From assembly GCA_014376575.1 (NCBI GenBank), contig JACMRF010000052.1, forward strand, positions 1-32,472: 32,472 bases of DNA. Direction: 5' to 3'. This DNA is from Undibacterium sp. Lineage in GTDB: Bacteria > Pseudomonadota > Gammaproteobacteria > Burkholderiales > Burkholderiaceae. The notes beneath the pieces were generated by a model. The model worked only from the letters and a program-made list of their open reading frames with translations. It did no database searches and had not been told where the DNA came from. The translations under genes and the position numbers were made by a program. This document shows, one piece after another, positions 17,717-24,664 of the stretch; position 1 is the first letter of the stretch; every line of letters starts with the position of its first letter.

Positions 17717-17860
17717 TTAGCCGTCTTTGTCGTCAATAATACTGCGGCCAGCCTCATCCAGATCATCAAACTGGCGCCGATTAAGCGCCCACCAAAATAC
17801 AGCACCTATAGCGAATACCAATACGATACTCAATGGAACAAGAAGATACAAAATATTCAT
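17717..17860 (-). CDS. ccoS: cbb3-type cytochrome oxidase assembly protein CcoS
   Basis: This 47-residue ORF encodes one N-terminal membrane helix (MNILYLLVPLSIVLVFAIGA) followed by FWWALNRRQFDDLDEAGRSI and an acidic end. This is the CcoS/FixS pattern: a membrane anchor, the FxWAxxxxQFDDLE-like segment, and a short charged tail. CcoS is needed to mature the cbb3 terminal oxidase, apparently with CcoI in copper delivery. It starts 3 bases after the ccoI stop codon, so it is cotranscribed with the ATPase. Confidence 0.92.
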   Translation of the reverse strand: MNILYLLVPLSIVLVFAIGAVFWWALNRRQFDDLDEAGRSIIDDKDG

Positions 17861-17863
17861 AAT

Positions 17864-20173
17864 TTAGCTCGTCACATAATGCGGATCGATCATATCGCTA
17901 GAATAAATAGGACGTACGTCCTGATTAACATAAAAAAGGCGCAGCGCATTAAAGACGACAATCAATGAACTCAATGACATACCAAGTGCGGCATGCCAAG
18001 GCTCTAGCAAGCCCGTGATTGCCGCAGGTATTGCAAGTAAGTTATAAATAACAGCCCACGCCAGATTTTGCCGTATTAATTTCAATGCAAGACTAGATAA
18101 CTTTACGCCATAGGCGAGATCCGTCAGCCGATTTGACATCAACAATAAATCGCTACGTGATTGGGATATCGGCGCGCCTTGCCCCATCACGATCGACACA
18201 TCGGCCAATGACAATGCCGGGCCATCATTCATACCATCACCAACCATCGCAACCACCGCACCACTGGCCTGCAAGCGCTTAACAATATCGTGCTTATCAC
18301 CCGGACTAAGATTACCCTGGGCACTTGCTATGCCACATTCGAAGGCAACTTTTTGGACGACATCCGCCCTATCGCCAGACAACAGCATGATTGTCAACCC
18401 TCGATCCTGCAGAGTTCTAATCGCTTCTACCGCATCTTGCCGCAGGCAATCTTCAAGCGCATATAAGGCAATCCAGCCATCCTCATTTGCTAAAGCAGAT
18501 ATGGTTTTCCCAGAAAACTGCAGCGGCACTTCACATGAATATCCATGCAAACTTTGGACAAAATCGATCCGTCCAAGTCGATACATTTTTCCGTTCAATT
18601 TAGCTTCAATACCGGCACCGGCAATTTCTTTAAAATCACCCCACTGAGCGTTATTTTTTAAAGAGGCATCCTGTCGGGGCTTGACCGATAATGCATCTGC
18701 AATTGCTTTTGAAACAGCGTGTTGTGAATGCGAACTAAGCGACAAACTAATAGCATCCACGTCAACTTCTGAGATAGCATCGCGAGCACCATGCGGACGC
18801 AACAGAATGGAATCGAATAATTTCAGCTTTCCATATGTTAATGTGCCAGTTTTATCGAAAATAAAGTGTGTCGCTCTTGCCAGTGTTTCAATAGCGCGTC
18901 CTTTTGCAACCAAAACACCTTGCTTCGCCAGCTGCCCAATTGCTGCCGACATCACACCTGGAGTCGCCAACGATAAAGCGCACGGACAGGTCACCACGAT
19001 GACGCTGATAGCAATCCAGAGCGCGCGGTTGCTATCAATTTGCCACCATGCCAGCGCCGTAAACATAGCAATAAAAAGAATCGCAAGCAGGAAGCGACTT
19101 GCATGTTTATCGGCCAATTGCACCAGCGGTGGTTTTTCTGTGGCAGCGTGCTCCATCATCGCGATCAATCCAGATAATTGAGTGGCCATGCCTACACGCT
19201 CAGCTCGCATCAGCAAGGCGCCGCTGATATTAATTGAACCAGCGATCAATTGCTCACCTTTACCTTTTAAAACCGCATGAGACTCACCCGTCATCAAAGA
19301 TTCGTCACATTCGCTCTGACCTTCAACGACAATACCATCCGCCGGAATTTGTTCACCGGCAGCCACTAGCAAATAATCGTCGACGTGCAAGGATTGCGCG
19401 TCAACAAGTTCAATGTCACGACTAGCAGGATAAGAGAGCAATCGTTGTGCCAGTAATGGTGTCAACTGTGTTAACACGCGTAAAGCCGCAGTGGTCTTGC
19501 GTTGTACCCTAGCCTCAATATAGCGTGCGCCGAGTAAAAGAAAAACAAACATGATAGCCGAGTCAAAATAGACTGTGCCACCCATAAAGGTGGCCCAAAC
19601 GCTGGCAAAAAAAGTCAATAAAATCCCGAGAGAAACGGGTACATCCATTCCGACGTATCGGTTTTTAATATCGCGGATGGCACCCCTAAAAAAGGGCAAT
19701 GAAGAAAAACAAATGACAGGAATGGTAATGATGAGACTCGCCAATTTCAACAAGCGATCCAAATCTGGCGTTAAATCGCCGTTTACTTGCGCAACAGGAA
19801 CAAGATAAGCCGGAAATGCATACATCATGATCTGCATCATGGCGAAGCCAGCAATAAACAACCGCCACAAATCCATCTTACTTTCATACCGCTCATACTC
19901 ATCAGGAGACTGGTTGGCCGGAAAAGCGGCGTAACCAAGATCAACAATGGAGGTAATAATTTTTCGTAAAGAAATTTGTGATGTTTCCCAGGACAAATCT
20001 GCGCGATGACTAGCGACATTAATGTTGAACGAAATCACGCCTGGCAGTTGTCTGACCCGAAATTCGATCAACTGAACACAAGCTGCACAATGCATTCCAG
20101 ATAAGCTGAGTTTCTCATGCTGTAATAATTCAGAGCGATCAACGGTAGGGGAAACAGAATGCGCAGTGTTCAT
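17864..20173 (-). CDS. ccoI: copper-translocating P1B-type ATPase CcoI (FixI), lacking its fused N-terminal metal-binding domain
   Basis: CcoI exports copper across the inner membrane for insertion into cbb3 oxidase. The 769 residues start with an HMA domain (LSGMHCAACV, Cys29 and Cys32). P1B-1 landmarks follow: TGES in the actuator, the TCPCALSLATP copper site, DKTGT phosphorylation motif, GDGMNDGPAL hinge, and YN plus MSLSS in the last helices. Two features are odd. The zinc-ribbon-like CYHC domain that normally begins CcoI is encoded by a separate upstream ORF overlapping by ATGA. The nucleotide-binding HP motif reads SQHAVSKAI, with Ala at 18716-18718 in place of Pro while the His is kept. 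ccoS follows directly, which fixes the identity against general CopA. The oxidase genes ccoNOQP are not in the window. Confidence 0.92.
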   Translation of the reverse strand: MNTAHSVSPTVDRSELLQHEKLSLSGMHCAACVQLIEFRVRQLPGVISFNINVASHRADLSWETSQISLRKIITSIVDLGYAAFPANQSPDEYERYESKMDLWRLFIAGFAMMQIMMYAFPAYLVPVAQVNGDLTPDLDRLLKLASLIITIPVICFSSLPFFRGAIRDIKNRYVGMDVPVSLGILLTFFASVWATFMGGTVYFDSAIMFVFLLLGARYIEARVQRKTTAALRVLTQLTPLLAQRLLSYPASRDIELVDAQSLHVDDYLLVAAGEQIPADGIVVEGQSECDESLMTGESHAVLKGKGEQLIAGSINISGALLMRAERVGMATQLSGLIAMMEHAATEKPPLVQLADKHASRFLLAILFIAMFTALAWWQIDSNRALWIAISVIVVTCPCALSLATPGVMSAAIGQLAKQGVLVAKGRAIETLARATHFIFDKTGTLTYGKLKLFDSILLRPHGARDAISEVDVDAISLSLSSHSQHAVSKAIADALSVKPRQDASLKNNAQWGDFKEIAGAGIEAKLNGKMYRLGRIDFVQSLHGYSCEVPLQFSGKTISALANEDGWIALYALEDCLRQDAVEAIRTLQDRGLTIMLLSGDRADVVQKVAFECGIASAQGNLSPGDKHDIVKRLQASGAVVAMVGDGMNDGPALSLADVSIVMGQGAPISQSRSDLLLMSNRLTDLAYGVKLSSLALKLIRQNLAWAVIYNLLAIPAAITGLLEPWHAALGMSLSSLIVVFNALRLFYVNQDVRPIYSSDMIDPHYVTS

Positions 20174-20421
20174 TGAAGCGGCTCAGTCATACGCGATGGG
20201 GCTTTGACATGCAAATATTGTGCAGTCATACCGTTTCGTTCTATTGTTTGCAACACCGCCAGGCAACCATGGCAACAAACTGGATGTACACAGCCATTAA
20301 AATTAACAAATAAAGCGTTGTCTTTTCTCATCCGCTCATCACAATGATAGCAATCAATTTTTTCACGCGCTTGAAAGCTGGCAAAAATTGCACTAATAAA
20401 GGAAGGGGAAATGAAAGACAT
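20170..20421 (-). CDS. separate CcoI N-terminal metal-binding domain (heavy-metal ATPase-associated CYHC domain)
   Basis: This 83-residue ORF contains CYHCDERMRKDN, then a CVHPVCCHGCLAVLQTIE block. That is the Cys-rich domain normally found at the very N-terminus of CcoI/FixI-type P-type ATPases (pattern CxxC ... FCCxGCxxV). Here it ends with TGA overlapping the ATG of ccoI (ATGA, 20170-20173), so the ATPase is made as two chains or the two were fused by a one-base frame change. The only ATG in frame is at 20421, giving 22 residues of unusual leader (MSFISPSFISAIFASFQARE) with no clear ribosome-binding site. It could be a genuine split, or a frameshift or sequencing error in a single ccoI gene. 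Confidence 0.7.
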   Translation of the reverse strand: MSFISPSFISAIFASFQAREKIDCYHCDERMRKDNALFVNFNGCVHPVCCHGCLAVLQTIERNGMTAQYLHVKAPSRMTEPLQ

Positions 20422-20535
20422 TGAAATTAAGCTGCATCCAAGAAGAAAAACTCAATAATATCGAAATTATCAATGATCTTCTTGATTTGACACAAGAAAA
20501 GAAAACTAAGTCGACTAATAAAGAGATTTAAGACA

Positions 20536-20567
20536 GAAAAAACGGTGGCATTGCACCACCGTTTTTG
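20536..20567 (-). terminator. strong intrinsic terminator, potentially bidirectional
   Basis: CGGTGG (20543-20548) pairs with CCACCG (20556-20561) across a 7-base loop. The stem is extended by A/T runs on both sides, so a T tract follows in either orientation. It could end the rluC-sppA transcript, end a small RNA starting near 20761, or attenuate reading into the ccoI unit 115 bases downstream. Confidence 0.85.
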
Positions 20568-20761
20568 TCCTTGTAAAAACAGGATAATGAGGAGTCTTAG
20601 AAACCTCGTCTCCGAGATCAAAGCTCGGAAGGATACTTCACAAATATAGGACATTCCACTTCATAACTGACCGGCAAATTTAACACTACCGGAGCTCAAA
20701 TTCCATCCGCCTAGGATACAAAGATTTTCTTGTATATCGACCTCCTCTTTTGAACTAGTTA
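20536..20761 (-). ncRNA. candidate structured small RNA or leader RNA
   Basis: A transcript from the promoter at 20769-20796 to the terminator would fold several local hairpins. They are an ATACAA/TTGTAT stem (20715-20736), CCGG/CCGG around 20671-20691, a perfect TCCGAG-CTCGGA stem (20610-20628), GAGG/CCTC (20589-20607) and the terminator. No known RNA family was recognised. The alternatives are a long 3' untranslated region of the sppA operon or an attenuator for the downstream copper ATPase unit. Confidence 0.35.
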
Positions 20762-20768
20762 CGTAATC

Positions 20769-20796
20769 AATATAGGCCAGAGAAAAACAATATCAA
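20769..20796 (-). promoter_or_regulatory. candidate sigma-70 promoter for a small RNA or leader
   Basis: On the minus strand TTGATA (20796-20791), a 16-base spacer and TATATT (20774-20769) form a near-consensus -35/-10 pair. Transcription would begin near 20761 and could run about 225 bases to the terminator at 20536-20567. No experimental start is visible, so this rests on motif match alone. Confidence 0.4.
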
Positions 20797-20881
20797 AGAA
20801 AATTAAAACTATCTAGTTTTAATACAGGATTAAAAAAATTAAAATGATTTATTCAGTAACAGTGAACAACCAATATCAACT

Positions 20882-21859
20882 CTACCTCAATGAAGGAGAG
20901 TGCCCCTTCCAAAGTGATGTAACAACGCCACTACCTATCGACGCGCCAAATTTCTTCAGCACTCGTTCTGGCAAACCTTCTTTTTGAGTATAGTTGACGA
21001 TATTTTCAGCCTTCAGCACATCGCGCGAAACAGAATCAACCGTACCAAAATCGTCTGCCAAACCCATCGCAACGGCCTTAGAACCTATCCAAAACAAGCC
21101 AGAAAACGTTTCACTCGTCTCTTTCAATCTTTGTCCGCGTCCTTTGCGCACCACATCAATAAATTGCTGGTGAATTTCGTTTAGCATGGCTTGTGAAAAA
21201 CTTTTTTGTTTTTCTGTCTGCGCAGAAAATGGATCCATGAAACCCTTGTTTTCTCCCGCAATAAGTAAACGTCGCTCAATACCAAATTTATCCATCAACG
21301 CGGTGAACCCAAAGCCATCCATTAATACCCCGATAGAACCGACAATACTGGCTTTATTGACATAAATTTTGTCAGCTGCAACAGCAATGTAATAGCCGCC
21401 GGAGGCACACATTTCATCCACCACAACATAGATAGGTTTTTTTGGGTACTCTTTACGCAAACGACCTATTTCATCATTAATCATTCCAGCTTGAACCGGA
21501 CTTCCTCCAGGACTATTGATACGCATTACGACACCAACGGAACCACTATCAGCGAAGGCTCTGTTTAATGCTGGAATGACGGCCTGTGCGCTACTATTTC
21601 CGTCCGATTCGATTGCACCATCGATTTCAATCAATGCGGTATGGCGCCCTACATTTTCCATATCAGTAGAACCAAAATCACTCAACAAATAGAGCCCGAA
21701 AATTATCAGCAGCAAAAAAATTAACTTAAAAAATATGCCCCAACGGCGGCGCAAACGCTGCTCACGTAGCGCCTCCATTGCCAATGTCTCTATCAATGTT
21801 TTTTCCCATCCGGATTTTGATGCATCACTGGTAGAGAGTGCAGGAATTTCTTCGTTCAT
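20882..21859 (-). CDS. sppA: signal peptide peptidase SppA-type S49 serine protease
   Basis: This 325-residue protein is anchored by one N-terminal membrane segment (about 39-60, GIFFKLIFLLLIIFGLYLL). The single-domain S49 protease follows: RINSPGGSPVQAG (oxyanion region), DEMCASGGYYIAVAADKI with nucleophile Ser153, ASIVGSIGV, and GENKGFMDPFS with general-base Lys205. The Ser-Lys spacing of 52 equals that of Bacillus SppA, supporting an active Ser-Lys dyad. It degrades leftover signal peptides in the membrane. Its start is 4 bases after the Rieske gene stop, so it is the last gene of the rluC operon. Confidence 0.9.
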   Translation of the reverse strand: MNEEIPALSTSDASKSGWEKTLIETLAMEALREQRLRRRWGIFFKLIFLLLIIFGLYLLSDFGSTDMENVGRHTALIEIDGAIESDGNSSAQAVIPALNRAFADSGSVGVVMRINSPGGSPVQAGMINDEIGRLRKEYPKKPIYVVVDEMCASGGYYIAVAADKIYVNKASIVGSIGVLMDGFGFTALMDKFGIERRLLIAGENKGFMDPFSAQTEKQKSFSQAMLNEIHQQFIDVVRKGRGQRLKETSETFSGLFWIGSKAVAMGLADDFGTVDSVSRDVLKAENIVNYTQKEGLPERVLKKFGASIGSGVVTSLWKGHSPSLR

Positions 21860-21863
21860 ATAT

Positions 21864-22235
21864 TCAAACTAAAGCAGGTTTAACATACTCGTCAGATTGC
21901 CAAAAAATTTGACCTTCTTTTTCAACAATATTTATTTTTCTCAGGCGACTACCGCGACACGGCCCTCCTGAACAATATCCAGTATCTGGCGTATAAATTG
22001 CACCGTGTGTGGCACACATAATGTAAAGGCCGCTAGATTCAAAAAATTCGCCCGGAGCCCAATCAAGTTCAATCGGAACATGCGCACATCGATTCAAATA
22101 ACCGTGGGCGACACTATCGTAACGGATCACGAAGCCTGTTGCGTCATGCGCTCCAGCGATCACTGGAAAACGTACTCCTTTGCCACCTTCAGCAAGGTCA
22201 CCAGAAGCACAGATTAATATCTCATACGTCATCAT
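21864..22235 (-). CDS. small Rieske [2Fe-2S] domain protein
   Basis: This 123-residue stand-alone Rieske protein has both cluster-ligand boxes: Cys50-Ala-His52 and Cys74-x-x-His77 (RCAHVPIELDW and IMCATHGAIYTPDTG). It has no membrane segment or catalytic oxygenase domain. It resembles the ferredoxin-like Rieske proteins found between a Gph-like phosphatase and SppA in many Burkholderiales. The partner is unknown; electron transfer is the only function the sequence supports. A second ATG at 22232 is possible. Confidence 0.85.
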   Translation of the reverse strand: MMTYEILICASGDLAEGGKGVRFPVIAGAHDATGFVIRYDSVAHGYLNRCAHVPIELDWAPGEFFESSGLYIMCATHGAIYTPDTGYCSGGPCRGSRLRKINIVEKEGQIFWQSDEYVKPALV

Positions 22236-22248
22236 TTTCTTAGCTCAA

Positions 22249-22908
22249 TTAAGCATGTTGATTAAGCCAATCATGCAATTCAGCGACGGTCTTTGCAGAA
22301 AACAAGGGGCCGAACTCTTGCAAGAGGCTCGTATCGTGAGCGCCATATTCCACCGCAACAGAAGCTGCACCAGCATTTACCGCCATTTGTAAATCATGCG
22401 TCGTGTCGCCTATCATTAAAGTGCGTTTCATATCCTGACCTAATTCGCGCGTCAGTTCCTGCAGCATCGCTGGATGAGGCTTTGAAAAAGTTTCATCGGC
22501 ACATCGAGTAGCGTCAAATGAAGACAATAAATTCGCGCTATGCATGGCGCGATTAAGTCCTACCCGGCTTTTCCCTGTTGCTACCGCAAGAAAATAGCCG
22601 TCTTGCGATAGTTCGCTCAGCATCTCCCTGACGCCGGGAAACAAAGGTAGTTCGTGATCTTTAGCGAGGTAATGGTATCGATAGCGCTCGACCATACGGG
22701 GGTAATACTTGGGATCAACATCCGGCATGACCGTCCGCATCGCTTCACTCAAAGAAAGCCCTATCACATATGATGCAGAGCGCTCATCAGGAATTGGCAA
22801 GCCGAGATCTTTCGCCGACGCCTGTATGCATTTAACAATGGTCGCCGTACTGTCCATCAGCGTTCCATCCCAATCGAAAACGATAAAATCAAATTGCTTT
22901 TTTGCCAT
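22249..22908 (-). CDS. HAD-family hydrolase, phosphoglycolate phosphatase-like
   Basis: This is a 219-residue haloacid dehalogenase phosphatase with motif I FDWDGTLMDST (nucleophile and acid/base Asp), motif II in LAVATGKSR, Lys in FSKPHPAML, and motif III in LMIGDTTHDLQMAVNAG. The cap inserts after motif I, as in Gph/PGPase proteins (subclass I). Substrate cannot be told from sequence; phosphoglycolate or similar small phosphates are likely. The ATG at 22908 (MAKKQFDFIVFDWDG) is preferred over 22926, which adds six residues without a ribosome-binding site. It lies 13 bases ahead of the Rieske gene. Confidence 0.88.
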   Translation of the reverse strand: MAKKQFDFIVFDWDGTLMDSTATIVKCIQASAKDLGLPIPDERSASYVIGLSLSEAMRTVMPDVDPKYYPRMVERYRYHYLAKDHELPLFPGVREMLSELSQDGYFLAVATGKSRVGLNRAMHSANLLSSFDATRCADETFSKPHPAMLQELTRELGQDMKRTLMIGDTTHDLQMAVNAGAASVAVEYGAHDTSLLQEFGPLFSAKTVAELHDWLNQHA

Positions 22909-23002
22909 ATTTCTTATGTAAGGCAAACTGCAAAAGCTTGCTTCTTACTACCTTATCCATGAAAGTTCGTATTTTACCTTTTATAAACAACCAAGTTTTT
23001 CT

Positions 23003-24010
23003 TCAGCTTAAGCTAGCCAAAAAAGTCTTACACTCAACGGGTAACGCAGCATTGAGTGTCATCGGGATGTTTGTTTCCGGGTGAATAAAAGTGATTTGAT
23101 GCGCATGTAAAAACATGCGTTTAAATGCTCCACGTCCTGCTGCGGGCTTTAGCAGCGCGCGATTCAAGGCAAAATCCCCGTACTTATCATCGCCAGCAAT
23201 GGCGAAACCACTAGAAGATAAGTGCACGCGTATTTGATGAGTACGACCTGTTTTGAGTTCGGCTTCTAGAAGAGCAAATTCGGAATATTTCTTTTTTAAG
23301 GAAAAAATAGTGTGGGAAGGCATACCGTCCGCTTGCACGCGCACACGACGCTCGCCATCTGCGGTATTGTATTTGTGCAAAGGCAACTTTACATGTTGAC
23401 GCGTATTTTTCCAGTCGCCATGCACTAACGTCAGGTAACGCTTATCTGTAACACCATCACGCATCTGTTCATGTAAATTAACCAGGGCGGAGCGTTTTTT
23501 TGCCAGCAACAATACTCCGGATGTTTCTCTATCCAGGCGGTGCACTAATTCCAAAAATTTGGCGTCAGGTCGTGACGCACGCAACTGTTCGATAACGCCA
23601 TAACTAATGCCTGAGCCTCCGTGCACAGCGACGCCAGCAGGTTTATCAATGACCAGCAAATGGCTGTCTTCAAATATGATGACAAATTCAGCACCTGGCA
23701 CGTGACTTTCTTGCTTTTCTGCCATGCGAATAGGGGGAACACGCACTACGTCACCAACCTGAAGTCTGTACAACTGATCGATCCGCCCTTTATTTACCCT
23801 TACTTCACCTGAGCGTAAAACTCGATAAATGTGGCTCTTTGGGACACCTTTACAAATACGTAATAAATAGTTATCTATCCTCTGGCCAGCCTCTTCTTCC
23901 GAGATCGTTAGTAGCTGCACCTTGGCTGGAACTTGTGAAGCCTGACGGAGAGCGTCACTTTCGGCTTGTTTTTGATGTGCTCTCCCATTATTTATCTCTA
24001 AGTCCTTCAT
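23003..24010 (-). CDS. rluC: 23S rRNA pseudouridine synthase RluC
   Basis: RluC isomerises uridines 955, 2504 and 2580 of 23S rRNA (E. coli numbering). The 335-residue protein has an N-terminal S4 RNA-binding domain (about 40-100, GQRIDNYLLRICKGVPKSHIYRVLRSGEVRVN). The RluA-type catalytic domain follows, with the signature HRLDRETSGVLLLAKK containing the active-site Asp, LKTGRTHQIRVHLSSSGFAIAGDDKYG, and the C-terminal FLHAHQITFIHPE. Divergence from rne and the downstream gph-like, Rieske and sppA genes match a recurrent Burkholderiales arrangement. E. coli also has rluC divergent from rne. Confidence 0.94.
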   Translation of the reverse strand: MKDLEINNGRAHQKQAESDALRQASQVPAKVQLLTISEEEAGQRIDNYLLRICKGVPKSHIYRVLRSGEVRVNKGRIDQLYRLQVGDVVRVPPIRMAEKQESHVPGAEFVIIFEDSHLLVIDKPAGVAVHGGSGISYGVIEQLRASRPDAKFLELVHRLDRETSGVLLLAKKRSALVNLHEQMRDGVTDKRYLTLVHGDWKNTRQHVKLPLHKYNTADGERRVRVQADGMPSHTIFSLKKKYSEFALLEAELKTGRTHQIRVHLSSSGFAIAGDDKYGDFALNRALLKPAAGRGAFKRMFLHAHQITFIHPETNIPMTLNAALPVECKTFLASLS

Positions 24011-24240
24011 TTTGAATATATAATTGTTTTCGCTTTAGTAGTTAGCTTTAGCGAGTGTATGAATAAACGACTATTTTACACAGAGGCATGTCCATCGGCC
24101 TCGCCAATTTGCAAATTCGATGGAAAAGATGTGTATGCACATCACATTGCAAGTCAAGGTTGCGACCAATTGTAGCAATCGGACAGTGTTCTGTGATGTG
24201 GATCAGATAGTTTGAATATTAAGGATAAGTCTGATAAGAG

Positions 24241-24264
24241 GTGTATGTTGATACAAACATACAC
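24241..24264. repeat. perfect 9-bp inverted repeat in rne-rluC intergenic region
   Basis: GTGTATGTT (24241-24249) and AACATACAC (24256-24264) pair exactly across a 6-base loop. With no T run it is not a terminator. It may be an operator or a leader hairpin. Confidence 0.6.
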
Positions 24265-24638
24265 ACTTATTGGTTGATGGTTTTGAAGTAATGTGATCGA
24301 TTTTGCCAGATACAATTAATCTAAGATGGTCTGGTGCTTAGTAAGTTGCTCATCGCCTGGCGTTGTAATTACATGTTGTACAAAAACATGCAGTTAGGAT
24401 AACGCGGGGGACATGTGCACTCGATTCATGATCAAAATTGTCCGCGCCCAGCGCGCAACAGGATAATAAAAAATGATAGAGTGATGCGAATTCAGCATGT
24501 AATGTGGATAGAATTCATCTGCCAAAATTTAATTTTGTTGCTCCAGTGGCATTTCCCGCCCCCTCAAACTCTCCGCTCTCGCATACATCCCATATAAGTA
24601 TGTTTGTCATTCTCACCTTACAGAGATGGCAACGAAGA

Positions 24639-24652
24639 TGACCAACAGGTCA
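24639..24652 (+). promoter_or_regulatory. hairpin abutting the rne Shine-Dalgarno
   Basis: TGACC (24639-24643), AACA loop and GGTCA (24648-24652) form a 5-bp stem ending one base before the CGGAG ribosome-binding site (24653-24657) of rne. Its position suggests an effect on translation initiation or on RNase E autoregulation; this is inference. Confidence 0.45.
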
Positions 24653-24664
24653 CGGAGTAATTAA

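Larger units (their letters stand above)
20422..20881. other. 460-base gap between sppA and the ccoI unit, structured
   Basis: No ORF with a normal start fits here. On the minus strand, from upstream to downstream, it contains an AT-rich 9-bp inverted repeat (20802-20823) and a promoter-like pair (20769-20796). A strong Shine-Dalgarno-like GAGGAGGT without a standard start codon is at about 20740-20747. Three further hairpins follow, including a 6-bp perfect stem at 20610-20628, and then the intrinsic terminator at 20536-20567. A 36-codon plus-strand frame with a TTG start (20421-20531, ending NKEI) also runs into that terminator but has little support. Confidence 0.6.
24011..24664. other. 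654-base divergent intergenic region and rne leader
   Basis: No convincing gene is present. The region carries complementary segments CACATCACA (24138-24146) and TGTGATGTG (24192-24200), a local GATGTG/CACATC hairpin (24128-24143), a perfect 9-bp inverted repeat (24241-24264), and a hairpin against the rne ribosome-binding site (24639-24652). Long structured 5' leaders are known for rne in E. coli, where RNase E acts on its own leader to limit its synthesis. Promoters for rluC and rne should lie here but none could be placed confidently. Confidence 0.65.

Noticed and set aside
20427..20654. 75-codon minus-strand frame in the sppA-ccoI gap
   Set aside because: It reads straight through the strong terminator hairpin, is rich in Phe/Leu/Ile from A/T-rich DNA, and has no ribosome-binding site.
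24415..24597. 60-codon plus-strand frame in the rne leader
   Set aside because: Composition is not protein-like (many His, Arg, Pro, Ile) and there is no ribosome-binding site.
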